Positions 34,789 to 47,029 of a stretch of DNA of 64,000 nucleotides are shown piece by piece. Under the pieces are notes generated by a model that did not search any database, had not been told where the DNA came from, and saw only the letters and a list, made by a program, of their open reading frames with translations. The stretch's first letter is position 1. Every line of letters begins with the position of its first letter. This stretch comes from Lathyrus oleraceus (taxonomy: Eukaryota > Streptophyta > Magnoliopsida > Fabales > Fabaceae): the NCBI RefSeq assembly GCF_024323335.1, contig NC_066580.1, positions 86,289,391 to 86,353,390 of the forward strand, written 5' to 3'. The position numbers and the translations under genes were made by a program.

Positions 34789-35683
34789 GTTTGAAAATTT
34801 ACAAATAGACCTTTTAAGTTCCTTGTGAAATCTTTATTATTGATGACATGAATGTGGATGAATGCATGGATGCAACAAACACACTCAAGGATCAAGCAAG
34901 TCACACCACACAAAGGTCATGGGATGGCTCAATTCATCGTCAATATACATTATCCATTTTGGTGGATTATGATTTACACCATATCAACACCCAAGTTCCA
35001 TTGATATTGAGGATATACGAAAACGGATCGACCGCGAATCATGGGTTTGTTGTAAGTCACGAGCATCGAGTCTCGGTTAAGAACCACCCAATAGGAATGT
35101 ACTATGGTTAAACCTAACGATCATGTTCTACGAAGGTTCCCATAGTCATCATCCCATCTTTCGGATATTATCGGATAAAACGACTACTCGCCCTCCAAAA
35201 ATATTCTCAAGAGGAACTCTTATGAGTGTAGTATCGTGTAACAATCATATCAAGTCTTACACTTGAACGACCTTCACACTACGTCCTAAAATAGGTTAAG
35301 ATGGGCTAGGTATCTAAGGTCCTTGGATTCTAGGGTTCCTATTAGAAAGAGTAATGCCTAACCACGACTACTCGTGTGACATTAGTGATCCCAATAAAAA
35401 CCTTCACCAAGTGAATGGACTTGCAAGTTAACTTGTTAAGGAATAACTCCACACAAGTCAACAAGACTATTCCATTCTCCTATCATAAGTGCACTCGAGT
35501 TCGAGTATAGAACTCATCTCACAAGAAACCATCAAGCATACAAGCAATATATATCAAGCAATTCATATATTACAAACAATACATCCATCCCGAATTTGCA
35601 CAAAAATATGCCACAAATAAATATAAACATACAACACATTCAAGCAAAAAGTAGGCTAAACCCACTGGAGACTGGTTGTCTAC
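34789..35683 (-). other. E5 untranslated leader
   Basis: About 900 bp between the primer site and ORF1. I see no ORF of note, tandem repeat or clear structure. This is the usual place for packaging signals, but none can be identified here. Confidence 0.6.
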
Positions 35684-35701
35684 TCCCCAACAGAGTCGCC
35701 A
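35684..35701 (-). other. E5 primer binding site (tRNA-Arg type)
   Basis: TGGCGACTCTGTTGGGGA on the minus strand is six bases from the LTR end. This 18-base site is the arginine-tRNA-type primer site of Ogre elements and is nearly identical to that of E7. Confidence 0.88.
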
Positions 35702-35707
35702 CTTTTC

Positions 35708-38341
35708 TGTAGCGGAGTTTTCGTTACCTTTAGGTTTATTGGCTAAACCAAAAGTCAACATACAATTCGAGTCGCCACCGCACTTTTATTTGTCCAAAGG
35801 AAAGGCTAAAAAGCGAACAAAAGCCAAGTAAGAAGTTTTTCAAATAAAAAACTAATAAAAATGTCAAAGATCTAGGTAAGGGGGTTGGTTATGAAATGGG
35901 AAGGTTTTACGCACCCAAAACATCCTTAGTACTCTAAGGGAACCCTTTTTGCAAATATGTGTTGTAGGTTGGTATTTGTGAAAAGATTTGTGCAAAAGAT
36001 TGAAGGGATGAGAAGAGAATAGATTGTATTTACAAATTTTGTTGTTTGAATGGATGAACCCATTGCCTACGTACCATCACAAAGGAGGATCAAAACCTCG
36101 TAGTTCTGGGTAAAAATGTCAAATATGGGTGAATTGGTTTTAACCAAAAGCCTTAAGGTGTTTTGTCATCAAAGGGAGAAAACTCAACGTAAACCAACAA
36201 TCCACCATGTGATGAAGGCTTCAACATGCTAGTGAGGGATTAACCCTATAATAAGCATGGAAGACTTATAATCCAACACTAAGAATGAGGTGAGATTTAC
36301 ATCAACCACTATGATAACTCGAACCTATGACTAAGGTTTTGAAAAGATTTTAACAAGGTGGCCATTGGAACCACAAAAACAACTTAAAAGGGATTGTATT
36401 TACAAGTTAGACTTATTTACAAAATGAAGTCAAAGTTCGATTAAAGTTTATTCACAATGAGTATTTATGAAAATAGTTTTGAAATGTCAAAGGCTTAAGG
36501 CCTAGGTTTCTAATTTGAAACAAAATCAAAGTTTTGAAAATGGTTTTTGGCTTGGTTAGAGTGGGAAGAAGAAGAGAAGGGCTATACCTAAAGCATACAA
36601 AGATAAGAGGGGAAAGAAAAACCCTTGGAGTTCCTTTTCTTGGAGTCATAGAGATGACTCAAGATGCTCATTTCCTTTGGATTTAGCACACAAAACAATC
36701 AATCAATAGTTTGAATTCAAGCTCCTAGGATCTCCATTTGGCTTGGCTCTTAACTTGGCTACTCATGACAATGGTTCTCCTTTCACAATGGCTACTTGTG
36801 AAGTGGTTATTTATAGCTGAAGGTATCAGATCACACACTTTGTTCATGTGCATGGCCATTTGAATTGCATTGCATGGGCCTGTACAGGCGTGTGGAAGGC
36901 CCAATGATGAATGCAAAAGCTAGCTGACTTCACATGGAAAGGATTTGGACGTGCACATTGGACTGAACAAGCTTGCAATTCAAGTTCCATTATGAAATAC
37001 CAAAATGTACATAAATGGAAATGAATTCAAAACTTACAAATGGTAAATCCAAAAGAGCATTGTGAGTAATGGTTGGAAATCCCTTGAAATAAGGAACAAA
37101 AGTTATGTTGGGCAAAAAATCATTTGACATTTGCAAATTGATGAAAACTAGCTGTGAAAATCCAAGTACAAAACATATTCAAATCACTTTGAAAAATTTC
37201 ACCAAAAGCAAGCTTAATCAAACCCCTCTATTTTCATGATGCAAGCTTCAAATAAAAAAATCTCTGACACCATAGTTGTAGATATTTTCAAGATAGTCAA
37301 TTTAGACTCATATTTTGCATCATTTTGAGTTTCTATGACAAAGTTATGGGCATTTGAAGTCGGGTACTTTTTCAAATTCAATGAATTAGGTCCAAGATGA
37401 CCTATAATGTTTTGCATTATCACATGTATTTATTTTAAGATTATGAAATTTTTTAAAACATAACATTTGAAGTAGACATCTCAAGCTTTCCAATGCATTT
37501 GGTCTCATCTCGAAATCATAAAAAATAAAGAAGTTATGCCCTTGGTAAGTTGACCCAAAATTAGGGTTTCAGTCAAAATGACCTATAATTTTTTGAAATG
37601 AATGATGACCATACAAGTTTCAAATGTATTTTTTATGAAATTTCAAGTTGTTAATATGGTTCTTAGGAACATTTTTTCTCTCGGGGTCATCTTCATTTGA
37701 CAAACACATCGAGAGTTATATTTCATTGATCCTCACCTTAGTCAGATGACTTGACTGGTCAACTTTTCAAGGCCAACCTTCCAATCTTGATGAATAAATG
37801 ATTTAGGGGCCTCAAATAGTCTCATATATGCATAAAATGATGAATGAAAGAACTTCCCTTGATTAAATTTGATCAGAGGTTGAGGTTGCTTCATGGGCAA
37901 GGCACACTCAAAGCATACGGAAATTAGGGTTTCCTTGGGAAACAATCCTCAAGCCCTTTGGGTTATCTTGATCAAATTGGCAAATTGAGATACTTGGGAT
38001 GCATATATTATGATTAGGAACTTTGTGGATCATTGTCATGCTTTTTCTCATCTTAAATTATCCATTGCATTGGGCTTAGAAGCCTCCTAGGAGCATTGGA
38101 GCACATGATCACTTGAGCTTCAAAACAAAAAGATTTAGTGACATATTTTTGTACTTTTAGTTAGTAATCAAATAAGAAAAGCAATAATATATAATACAAG
38201 CATGCTTGGTGATCTCAAAACACTCAAACAAGTCCCAACCCTAGGGTTAAGGAGCCAAACATGCTATGATCCTTGAGGCAACGCACTTGTGCAATAACAT
38301 GATGCCATGAGGGATCTTAGGGTCAAAACTAGGGTCTTACA
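35708..38341 (-). repeat. E5 5' LTR
   Basis: On the minus strand it starts TGTAAGACCC at 38341 and ends CCGCTACA at 35708 (2,634 bp), next to the primer site. A TATA box TATAAATA is at 36815-36808 (minus), leaving about 1.5 kb of U3 and 1.1 kb of R/U5. TGGCGACTCG, a partial copy of the primer site, lies in U5 at 35768-35777. The U5 end is similar to 15148-16579. Confidence 0.9.
36808..36815 (-). promoter_or_regulatory. TATA box of E5 LTR
   Basis: TATAAATA on the minus strand in an AGCTATAAATAA context. The same context (AGCTATAAATAAAGC) occurs in the E6 LTR at 56499-56506, supporting a real promoter. Confidence 0.6.
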
Positions 38342-38912
38342 GGATGAGAAAAGAATTCATTAATTATATTTTTGTGTTTGACAAGACCCTCGGACTTGTG
38401 CCTACGTACCAACATAAAAATGAGGGATCAAAACCTCGTCGTTCGTGATACAAATTTCAAAATGGGTGCATTGGTTTTAACAAAATTTAAGTTTGAAAGG
38501 CACCAAGGCCTAAAATGTTTTAGATGAGTTAGTTCATTTTTGGCTTTTTGAAAGTTTAAGTCAAGTATAGTTAAGTTTATTTACAAGTTTTATTTATGAA
38601 AATAAGTTTGAAAACGCAATGGCATAAGGCCAAAGTTTCTATCTTTTGCAAAAGTGGTCAAAGTTTAGAACAAAAATAGTTCACACAAATAAGATTTTGA
38701 AAAATGGAGGGAGAGATTTTGAAATTAAAGAAATGGGGAGAAGATGAAGAGACTACCCTATGCACAAAATTTAAAAGTTTAGAGTTGAAAAGATCTGACC
38801 AAATGGGTAGCAATCCAATAGACAAAAATGTCAATAGAAACCCAGAATTCCCTTGGACTTTTAGAATCAAGCAACATACAAATACATAATTATATTATCT
38901 TGAAGAGAAAAG
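38342..38912 (-). repeat. E6: Ogre-like LTR, left fragment
   Basis: This matches the R/U5 part of the E5 LTR in the same orientation (for example GCCTACGTACC, GGATCAAAACCTCGT and TTGGTTTTAAC blocks) but is diverged. It is bounded on the left by the E5 LTR start and on the right by E7. I infer it is the continuation of 54189-58016 across the E7 insertion. Confidence 0.6.
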
Positions 38913-39906
38913 TGTAGCACCTCAAATTTGCACCTCCCATTTTGTATATACATTTTCATTTTAGGTCATTAACATTGCATTATCATTGCATAGTCCACCA
39001 ACTCATCAGGCAAGACTGGCATTAGGAGATTCAACTGTGCAAGCAAGCAAGTGCATTTTCTATGGAACCAAAGCCCTAGGGTTGGTACAATGAGTCCATG
39101 TGACCCAAGGATCATTTTGAAATGGTTTGGCCAAGTATTGGAGGCTCAGAGGTCATCAGTCAATGTGCAAATCATCTGAAACCCTAAAAATTCAACAAAA
39201 GTCAACTGTCATTTCAACTATGGATTTGGAGGTGGGAGATGGTTAGAGATGCCTCATTCATATGCCAACAAGTCTCATTTGACATTTTAAACATCAACAT
39301 TGAAGAATTTGAGGTCAGATCAAGACTTTCCAAAAAAAGCAGGTGACCTGTAATTTGAATTTGCCAAAAATGGAAAGGTTTTCAACTCAAGATTACATCA
39401 TCAAGAAAGCTTTAAATGAAATTTCGTCCAACATGAAAGTTGAAGATATTTCTCTCCCATTTCCAAAAAGTCCAACATCATGAATTTCTCATGTGTGGTT
39501 AAGGAGATATGGATCAATCTTGGCAAGGTGTACTTGAAGATTCAAATGGGCATAACTTTCAAACCTAAACTCCAAATGGAGTGGCTCTTTTTTGTACATT
39601 ATTCTCTTGACCTCTACTTACCAAATCATGCATTTCATTTCATGAATTATGATCACATGAACATTTGGTATCTCACTTGATTTTTGGAGGGAAAATGTGA
39701 AGTTTAAAATTGGTGCATTATTTGAATATTCCACCACTTCCATTGGCTCTAAAATGAAATTTTAAGTGAAATCAAATGCATTTCGTGTACTGTTCACCAT
39801 GCATTTTCATGCATAGGGTGAAATTGCCAATTTGCATATGCACCTTATTTCTTGCTAATCCACTTACCATTGCCTAAACATGATTAGGAGAGTGATTAGT
39901 AGGATG

Positions 39907-39913
39907 TATATAA
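39907..39913 (+). promoter_or_regulatory. TATA box of E7 LTR
   Basis: TATATAA followed by ACATAAACCCTAAC. It is conserved in the 3' LTR at about 50409. It is the best promoter candidate in the LTR and would start RNA near 39940. Confidence 0.6.
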
Positions 39914-41214
39914 CATAAACCCTAACTGTTTTCAGCTAACAACATTCATAATTTGCAGATCTAGAAAATTTTCAAACTTTTTCTCTCACTTTTTTCCTTC
40001 AAATTCTTCAAACACATTGCACTTTTCTTGATCAATTCATCATCTGGAAGCATATTTGAGCAAGTTTGAAGGAAGATCCATAACAATTCGTGCCTGTTTG
40101 AAGCAGCTTGAAGCTTTGATGCATCAATGGTGAAATCTGATTTTGGAGAGATCGTGCACATCTGAACCTCAAGCCTTCATCCAATCAATCATACAAGCAT
40201 TGTAGAAGAAGTCTGGAGCACCACAAGGCCTTGGATCCACCAATTCCAGTTCTGCTTCTTCAAGAGGTCATTGAATCGATCTCTTTAATTCTTAAATTCA
40301 TTAGGCTATTGTTGTAGATCTTGTGTTGCTGAGTAAACTGCGCTTTTAATCATTAAATTTCATGCACAATTGGGTTAGTTATGCTGATTTGAAGATTCAT
40401 GTGTGAAACTTGATTGCTTCGATTTGATCTTGTTGCTTTGATTCATGCTTAGTTATTAGTGGATTTGTGCTCTATGTTGCAAGATCTGCACCATGATATG
40501 TTTGATTTTGATTTCTGAAAACTTTTGTTCTTGAGCATGGCACTGTTCATGATGAACATGATGAAGATGATGAAATTTCGTTTCCAGGCACGCGTTTGAT
40601 CTTTCAGATTTCTTTTCATGAGTTTTGCTTGTGTTTGTGAAATGAAGCGCATGTACTTGTCCACCTGTATGCCACGCATTGTCCACATTGCATTTTGGTT
40701 GGTTCACGCGCATTTGACTTAGCCACATGTACTTTGACTGGCCACGTATTAAATGAAACGACGCGTTTCATGTTGTTTGGCGCCAGCATTTGAATTGTCA
40801 CTCTGTTCGATCCTTGGCTTCAGCATTTCTTCATATTGCTTCATTTATTTTCCTCTTATATTCATATGCCTTGCTTCATGTTTTTTTTAATTTTTTCTTA
40901 ATCTTTAAAAATTTATATCTAATGGAATATTGATCCAAAAATTGTGAGATTTTTTGCATTGTGTCACATTCTTTGTCTAGTATTTTATGAACATTTTTAC
41001 ATAAATTGTGCATGGCTGGAAATTGTCTTTGTGCTAGAGACTTGAACACATGTCAATTTTGTACCTTGCCTTGATCATGCTTTTGTGAAATGCTGAAATT
41101 TTATCCAATGCTTATGAAATTTGGCATGCTATAACTAGACATCTTACTTGACATTTTGGTGTTGAGTTGGTATTTTTATCATGTGTCATTGCTGTTTTAT
41201 GATCATGTTAAGGT

Positions 41215-41592
41215 AGGTGTGACAATTTGTGTCACACCTTGTGATGTTCAACTTGATTGATTTGTTTGCCATGCCAAATGATATCCAATTGCCTTGATTT
41301 TGTCTATGATGCATACTAGGGATGTTGTGATTGCTCATGATTTTTTCTGGAATTTTTGGAATCATTTCTGATTTAATTGAGATTTTTCATTCTGGATGGC
41401 CATATGTGAGCTTTTACATTGCCTTGAATTTCATTTGATTGTGAAATGCTTGTTCTTTATCCTATGAATGTGAAACTTTGCACACTATTTCTAGACATGT
41501 TGAATGTTGTGTTGGCTTTGGTTTGAGGTATTTATCATGATCCATTTCTGTTTTGTGCCTATGCTAACTTGGTGTGACAATTTGTGTCACAC
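41215..41592. repeat. Two TGTGACA-N5-TGTCACA palindromes in E7 LTR
   Basis: At 41215-41239 the arms are AGGTGTGACA and TGTCACACCT around ATTTG, 10 bp perfect. At 41572-41592 the arms are GTGTGACA and TGTCACAC around the same ATTTG. The surrounding about 350 bp blocks are weakly similar, suggesting an old internal duplication. Both are conserved in the 3' LTR (near 51715 and 52070). Confidence 0.8.
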
Positions 41593-43016
41593 ATGTGCTT
41601 GTTATGCTTGTCTTGACTTATGCAATGTGATTACCATGCCTAATGATGTCCCATGCCTCTAATTTTTTGTGTGATGATCATGTTGTGTGTCCTGTTTACT
41701 CATGAACTTTGCCAAGATTATTTGAACCCTTTTTGATTTAATGTGCCTTTGTTTCTTCTGGTGTCACAATGTGGTCACAACTTGCATACTTTGCCATGTT
41801 TGGTTCATGAAATGAATTTGGTTAATGATATTGACATGGGACCTTTTGGATTGTGTTCTTGATTGATTGAAGTTGATTCATCTTAAATTTCATGTTCTGT
41901 TTTAGATTTTTTCTCCATCTTTGACCCTAGGCCTTGACCTAGTGGTTTGTGACTCACAGTTGAGCTTTGATTTCAGGTTTACACATCCAAGTCCATAGTT
42001 GATGATGCTTTCTCACTTGAGAATTGATGTTTGCTCTTGATGTTGACTAATATTGAGTTGTTTTGTAGGCTTTGAGACCAAGTGGCTTAATAGCTTGTGC
42101 CTTGCACATTGATGCTTGATGCTTTGTCTGTCTGTGTACTATTGCCTGATGACTGTTGTCTGTTTGATTAATTGACTTGTATACTGATTGGGTTAGATTT
42201 TTTTCAGGTACCTAAGTTGCTTTGAGTTCTTTTGAACTTGCTTTTGCTTTGCTTGGTTGCTTAACCACTGAGGTATAACTCTCTGACTTCATGTAGTCTG
42301 GAAGACCTGTCCTGTTATGTGGGTAGGCACCTGTCTGAAGCCCTCCTTAAGAGGCAATGCTTGTGTTTGTTTAGTTTTGTGCCAAGCAGGAAAAGTCCTC
42401 TTATGAGGAAATTGGCAGATAAAAGAGATGTGTAATCCATCTCCTGCTATTCAGTGTGTCATCCACTTTGCTCACACACCTTGTGTTGTGTCAGTCATAT
42501 GTGGAGAAGAGTTCCCACTTTCTGAACTCCCACACTTTCATTTGTCTGAAGCTCTCCCAGGCCAGGGATAAGAGTTGTGAGGTCTTATCCTCACTTCCCA
42601 TTTCATCTGCTTCACCCTAACTCTCAATGTTAGGGTTAAGAGCTAACTACACCCGATTCCAGTTGGCTTGTGTTTCACAGCCTAACCTTGTATGAGCCCA
42701 ATTATTTGCATATAGTGTGTGTGCTTGCTTTTTGTGCTTGTATGTATTTGCTTGTGCTGTTTAGGATAGCTTGCTCCCTGTGCAAGTTAGATAGAAACTT
42801 TAACCTAAGGCCATGGTGGATTTGCATGATAACTATTAGGCTCGAGTTAGTCTCCCTTCTAGTTTGTCATTTCCCAGTCTCTGGTTAGGTTAGATGTTCT
42901 TTCCCTGTGTAGGGGAACTACGTCGCCCAGATCCTCATACCAGATGAGGTACGTAGGCAGGAGATGAGCTGACCTCTCCGGGCGCCCTTTTTCTTTTTCA
43001 ACCCTTTTGAGTGTGT

Positions 43017-43170
43017 TTGGAGTCTAGCATAAGTCCAGCGATTGGCAGTTGGTTTCCTGCGTGTGTGTTTGTTGGTTCGGAGTCTGATGTAAGTCCAACG
43101 ATTAGCATTCGGTCTCCATGTTTGCCTGTTTGTGTGGAGTTTGATGTAAGTCCAGCGATTGGCAGTCGAC
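43017..43170 (+). repeat. Three-copy tandem repeat in E7 U5
   Basis: AAGTCCAGCGATTGGCA-like text recurs near 43030, 43090 and 43147 (period about 58 bp) with TCTGATGTAAG-like flanks. It is also present in the 3' LTR at about 53548-53703. Confidence 0.8.
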
Positions 43171-43657
43171 TTCCTGTGTGGGTTTTGTTTGGCGTGTGTT
43201 AGCCGAGCTACGAGTGATTTGATTCTTCTCCGGTCAGAGAAGATACGTATGCATAGGATGCTACATCCTAGCGAGCACGTTTTCCCCTGTCCCGAACTAC
43301 GTCGACTCTGATGTCTGTGCCTGACAGACTACGTAGGCCCAGGATGCGATATCCTGCCGAGTTAGTTTCTTTCGTCGTTTCTGTGTCTCTTTCCAGCCCT
43401 GTGTGATGTTTGAGCAGTGTTTAGCAACCCTTATCCTTTCTTTTGAGCGTGGATCCCGTCGAGTACGACGGATGCGTAGGGGTGCTAATACCTTCCCTTC
43501 GCATAACCGACTCCCGATCCCATCTCTCTCTGGTCGCGAGACCATGTCTTTTCCAGGTTTACTTCGAGCGTTTCCTTTCCCTTTTTTGGGATAAATAACG
43601 CACGGTGGCGACTCTGTTGTTTTGTTTTCCCGCCGATTTTTCGCGTAATGCGACAGC

Positions 43658-43675
43658 TGGCGACTCTGCTGGGGA
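43658..43675 (+). other. E7 primer binding site (tRNA-Arg type)
   Basis: TGGCGACTCTGCTGGGGA lies two bases after the LTR. A leader of about 160 bp with TTTGCATTTATG repeats follows, then pol starts at about 43838 with no gag between. Confidence 0.88.
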
Positions 43676-43837
43676 CTATAGAGAAGTTGACCTCTTGCTG
43701 GTCCATCTTCCCTAAGCGAGTCTCTTCTAGCGCTCTCTAGGTTAGGGTTTGGTTGCTTCTTGCTGTTTCATTTATTGCATTCATTTATTTATTGTTTGCA
43801 TTTATGTTTGCATTTATGTTTGCATTCATCATTTTCA

Positions 43838-46251
43838 TTCGTGGGTTTTTAGGGAGATTGAACTACATTGCTTGGTTTGTATCTCACCTAACTGCCACGT
43901 GTGAACCAATATTCAAATTGTTAAGAAAGAATCAAGCAATCAGGTGGAATGATGACTGTCAGAAAGCTTTTTACAAGATAAAAGAGTATTTACAGAAACC
44001 TCCAATCCTTATACCTCCAGTTCCTGGGAGACCGTTGATAATGTACTTGTCAGTGACTGAGAACTCGATGGGGTGTGTATTGGGACAGCATGACGAGTCT
44101 GGTCGAAAAGAGCATGCCATATACTACCTTAGCAAAAAGTTTACCAACTGTGAAATCAAATATTCACAGCTTGAGAAAACTTGCTGTGCTTTGGCCTGGG
44201 CTGCTCGCCGACTGAGGCAGTATATGTTGAACCATACCACTTTGTTGATTTCTAAGATGGATCCAGTGAAGTACATCTTTGAGAAGCCGACTCTCACTGG
44301 ACGTCTTGCCCGTTGGCAGATGATTCTAACAGAATATGATATTCAGTACACGTCGCAGAAAGCCATCAAAGGTAGTATTCTGTCAGACTACCTTGCCGAG
44401 AAACCAATCGATGATTATCAGCCGATGATGTTTGAATTCCCTGATGAAGACATCATGTATCTTAAGACGAAAGATTGTGAAGAGCCTCTTGTCGAGGAAG
44501 GACCGGATCCTGATGACAAATGGACATTGATGTTTGATGGGGCTGTGAATGTGAACGGTAACGGTGTTGGGGCAGTGATTATTAATCCTAAAGGTGCTCA
44601 TATTCCTTTTTCTGCCAAATTGACTTTTGACGTCACCAACAATGAGGCTGAGTATGAGGCTTGTATCATGGGGATAGAAGAAGCCATCGATCTGAGGATC
44701 AAAACGCTTGACATATATGGAGATTCCGCTCTAGTGATTAACCAGGTCAATGGAGATTGGAATACCAACCAGCCGCATTTGATTCCTTATAGAGATTACA
44801 CCAGAAGAATACTGACGTTCTTCAAGAAGGTGAAGTTGTATCATGTCCCTCGGGATGAGAATCAGATGGCTGATGCCTTGGCTACTTTATCGGCTATGAT
44901 CCAAGTTCATTGGTGCAATCACGTGCCACATGTCGCGGTGAATCGACTCGAGAGGCCTGCGTATGTGTTTGCAGCCGAGTCTGTCGTGGATGGGAAGCCG
45001 TGGTATTATGATATCAAGAACTTCCTCAAGAGCCAGGAATATCCTGAAGGTGCGTCGAAGAATGATAAGAAAACCCTGAGAAGGCTAGCTAGAAGCTTTT
45101 ATTTGAATCAGGATGATATGCTGTACAAGAGGAACTTTGACATGGTTCTGCTCAGATGCGTGGATAGACACGAAGCAAACATGTTAATGCAAGAAGTGCA
45201 TGAAGGATCTTTTGGTACCCATGCTGGTGGTCATGCAATGTCTAAGAAATTGTTGAGAGCCGGTTATTACTGGATGACTATGGAATCCGATTGTTTCAAG
45301 TACGCTCGGAAGTGCCATAAATGTCAGATCTATGCTGATAAGGTGCATGTACCACCAAGCCCTCTGAATGTCATGAATTCGCCTTGGCCGTTCGCGATGT
45401 GGGGCATTGATATGATTGGAAAGATTGAGCCTACTGCTTCTAATGGACATTGCTTCATCCTGGTTGCGATTGATTGCTTCACCAAATGGGTGGAAGCAGC
45501 TTCCTATGCTAACGTCACCAAACAAGTGGTTGCCCGGTTCATCAAGAAGGAAATCATCTGTCGTTATGGGGTTCCCGAGAGAATCATCACTGACAATGGT
45601 TCGAATCTCAATAACAAGATGATGAAGGAGCTTTGTAGGGATTTCAAGATTGAACATCACAATTTTTCTCCTTACAGACCAAAGATGAATGGTGTTGTAG
45701 AGGCGGCAAACAAGAATATCAAGAAGATTGTGCAGAAGATGGTCGTGACGTACAAGGATTGGCATGAGATGCTGCCTTTCGCTTTGCATGGGTACCGTAC
45801 CTCAGTACGTACGTCGACCGGGGCAACCCCGTACTCCCTCGTGTATGGTATGGAAGCGGTCCTACCTGTTGAAGTGGAGATTCCTTCTCTGAGAGTATTG
45901 TTGGATGTTAAGCTTGACGAAGCCGAGTGGATTCGAACAAGGTTTAATGAGTTGAGCCTTATCGAAGAGAGACGGCTAGCAGCTGTGTGCCATGGGCAGT
46001 TGTATCAGAGAAGGATGAGGAGAGCCTTTGATCAGAAAGTGCGTCCTCGAAGCTATTAGACTGGTGATCTAGTTTTGAAAAGGATCCTTCCCCCCGGTAC
46101 AGATAACAGGGGCAAGTGGACTCCTAATTATGAAGGTCCATATGTTGTGAAGAAGGTTTTCTCCGGTGGAGCCTTGATGCTTACAACTATGGACGGTGAA
46201 GATTTTTCGTCCCCTGTTAACTCAGATGTAGTCAAAAAATACTTCGCGTAA
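43838..46251 (+). pseudogene. E7 pol: end of RT, RNase H, archaeal-type RNase H, DD35E integrase
   Basis: The open frame starts at ATG 43753, but family similarity begins at about 43838 (GFLGRLNYI, RT C-terminus); the first 29 residues are leader translation. Counting from 43753: RNase H is at residues 95-200 and archaeal-type RNase H at 255-385 (MFDGA, NNEAEYEA, YGDSALV, RDENQMADAL), with all four acidic positions present. The integrase zinc finger is at 470-525. The integrase core has Asp553 (GIDMIG), Asp614 (TDNGSN) and Glu650 (GVVEAANKN), exactly DD35E. A TAG at 46057-46059 (Gln position, CAG-to-TAG type) cuts off the last 64 codons (GKWTPNYEGPYVV), which remain in frame to TAA 46249-46251. 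Integrase and both RNase H domains look intact apart from that stop; RT is missing. Confidence 0.9.
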
Positions 46252-46261
46252 ATTGACCCGC

Positions 46262-46463
46262 TGGACAAAAAGAATAAAAGAGTCCAGGCAAAAAAGGGCA
46301 TCCCGGCGAACCAAAAAAACAGAAAGAAAAGGTTCGGGCAAAAGTTAGGGATAATAAATGAAAAGAATTTGTACACCCGGTAAGTCGAAAACCCGCAAGG
46401 GCGGCTTAGGCAAAAATGGGTATCCCGGTGGATTGAAAACCCGAAAGGGCGATCCAGGCAAAA
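46262..46463 (+). other. Four consecutive hairpins after E7 pol
   Basis: Unit 1 has arms TGGAC (46262) and GTCCA (46282). Unit 2 has CGAACC (46307) and GGTTCG (46331). Unit 3 has TAAGT (46381) and GCTTA (46404) enclosing CCC-GCAA-GGG. Unit 4 has TGGAT (46429) and ATCCA (46452) enclosing CCC-GAAA-GGG. Every unit is followed by GGCAAAA, and most by a CCCGG block. Units 3 and 4 correspond to the pair in E5. GCAA and GAAA are both GNRA tetraloops. Confidence 0.78.
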
Positions 46464-47029
46464 GAGGGATTAAAGCGAAGACTACAGTCTGAGTTATCTG
46501 TACTTCATCGCGCTTCATCGTCTGTCATCTCGAAGGATATGATCGGTCCAATCATTCTTCTCAGAAAGCAAGGAAGTTGGGAGGAAAACTGATGATCTGT
46601 GAGTTATAACAGAATTGGGAATTAGTGGATGCCGTGTTCACATTGCCATTAGGATAGATTTTTTCCCTTTTGTGCGCAATTACCTCTTTCTAGGAATTGC
46701 TTCCCGATGTATTCGCCTTTTTTAGGCCCATTTTCAATCAATAAAAGTCGTTATTCAGATAAATTGCTCCCTTGTTTTTATTTTTGTTGTTTTGTTTGCA
46801 AAAAACGTCCGGAATTTTTGATAAACATTGCATATAAAAACATGAAGGCTAGACAATAACGTGCAGAAAGATAAAACATTTGAAAATCATTTTGAATGTT
46901 GGGGACACTTGAGCGTATCTTGTCCATGCAATCCCCTGGGGCATGTTTGCCTTGTTGTTTGCAGGCTATCACTTGTGGTTCCTGGCTGAATCAGTTAAGC
47001 CACGGTTGATTCCTCAGCAGTATGGGAGA

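Larger units (their letters stand above)
22398..38341 (-). mobile_element. E5: Ogre-type Tat gypsy element, nearly complete, 15.9 kb remaining
   Basis: Read on the minus strand: 5' LTR 38341-35708, arginine-tRNA-type primer site, leader, ORF1, gag, PRO, intron, RT, RNase H, archaeal-type RNase H, integrase, 3.5 kb repetitive 3' UTR, polypurine tract and the first 128 bp of the 3' LTR, cut off by E4. ORF1 upstream of gag and the PRO/RT intron are the defining Ogre traits. At least a dozen stops and frameshifts and damaged protease, RT and integrase motifs show it is dead. Confidence 0.93.
38913..43655 (+). repeat. E7 5' LTR (4,743 bp)
   Basis: It starts TGTAGCACC at 38913 and ends GCGACA at 43655, two bases before the primer site. 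The TATA box is near 39907, so R/U5 is about 3.7 kb and transcribed. The U5 part contains two TGTGACA palindromes, a three-copy repeat of about 58 bp and a primer-site echo at 43606. A 34 bp segment present in the 3' LTR (about 52987-53020) is missing here between GTTG repeats. Confidence 0.93.

Noticed and set aside
40449..40801. Overlapping minus-strand ORFs in the E7 LTR (repeated at 50951-51303)
   Set aside because: Short, overlapping in several frames, opposite to element transcription and conserved only because the LTR is duplicated.
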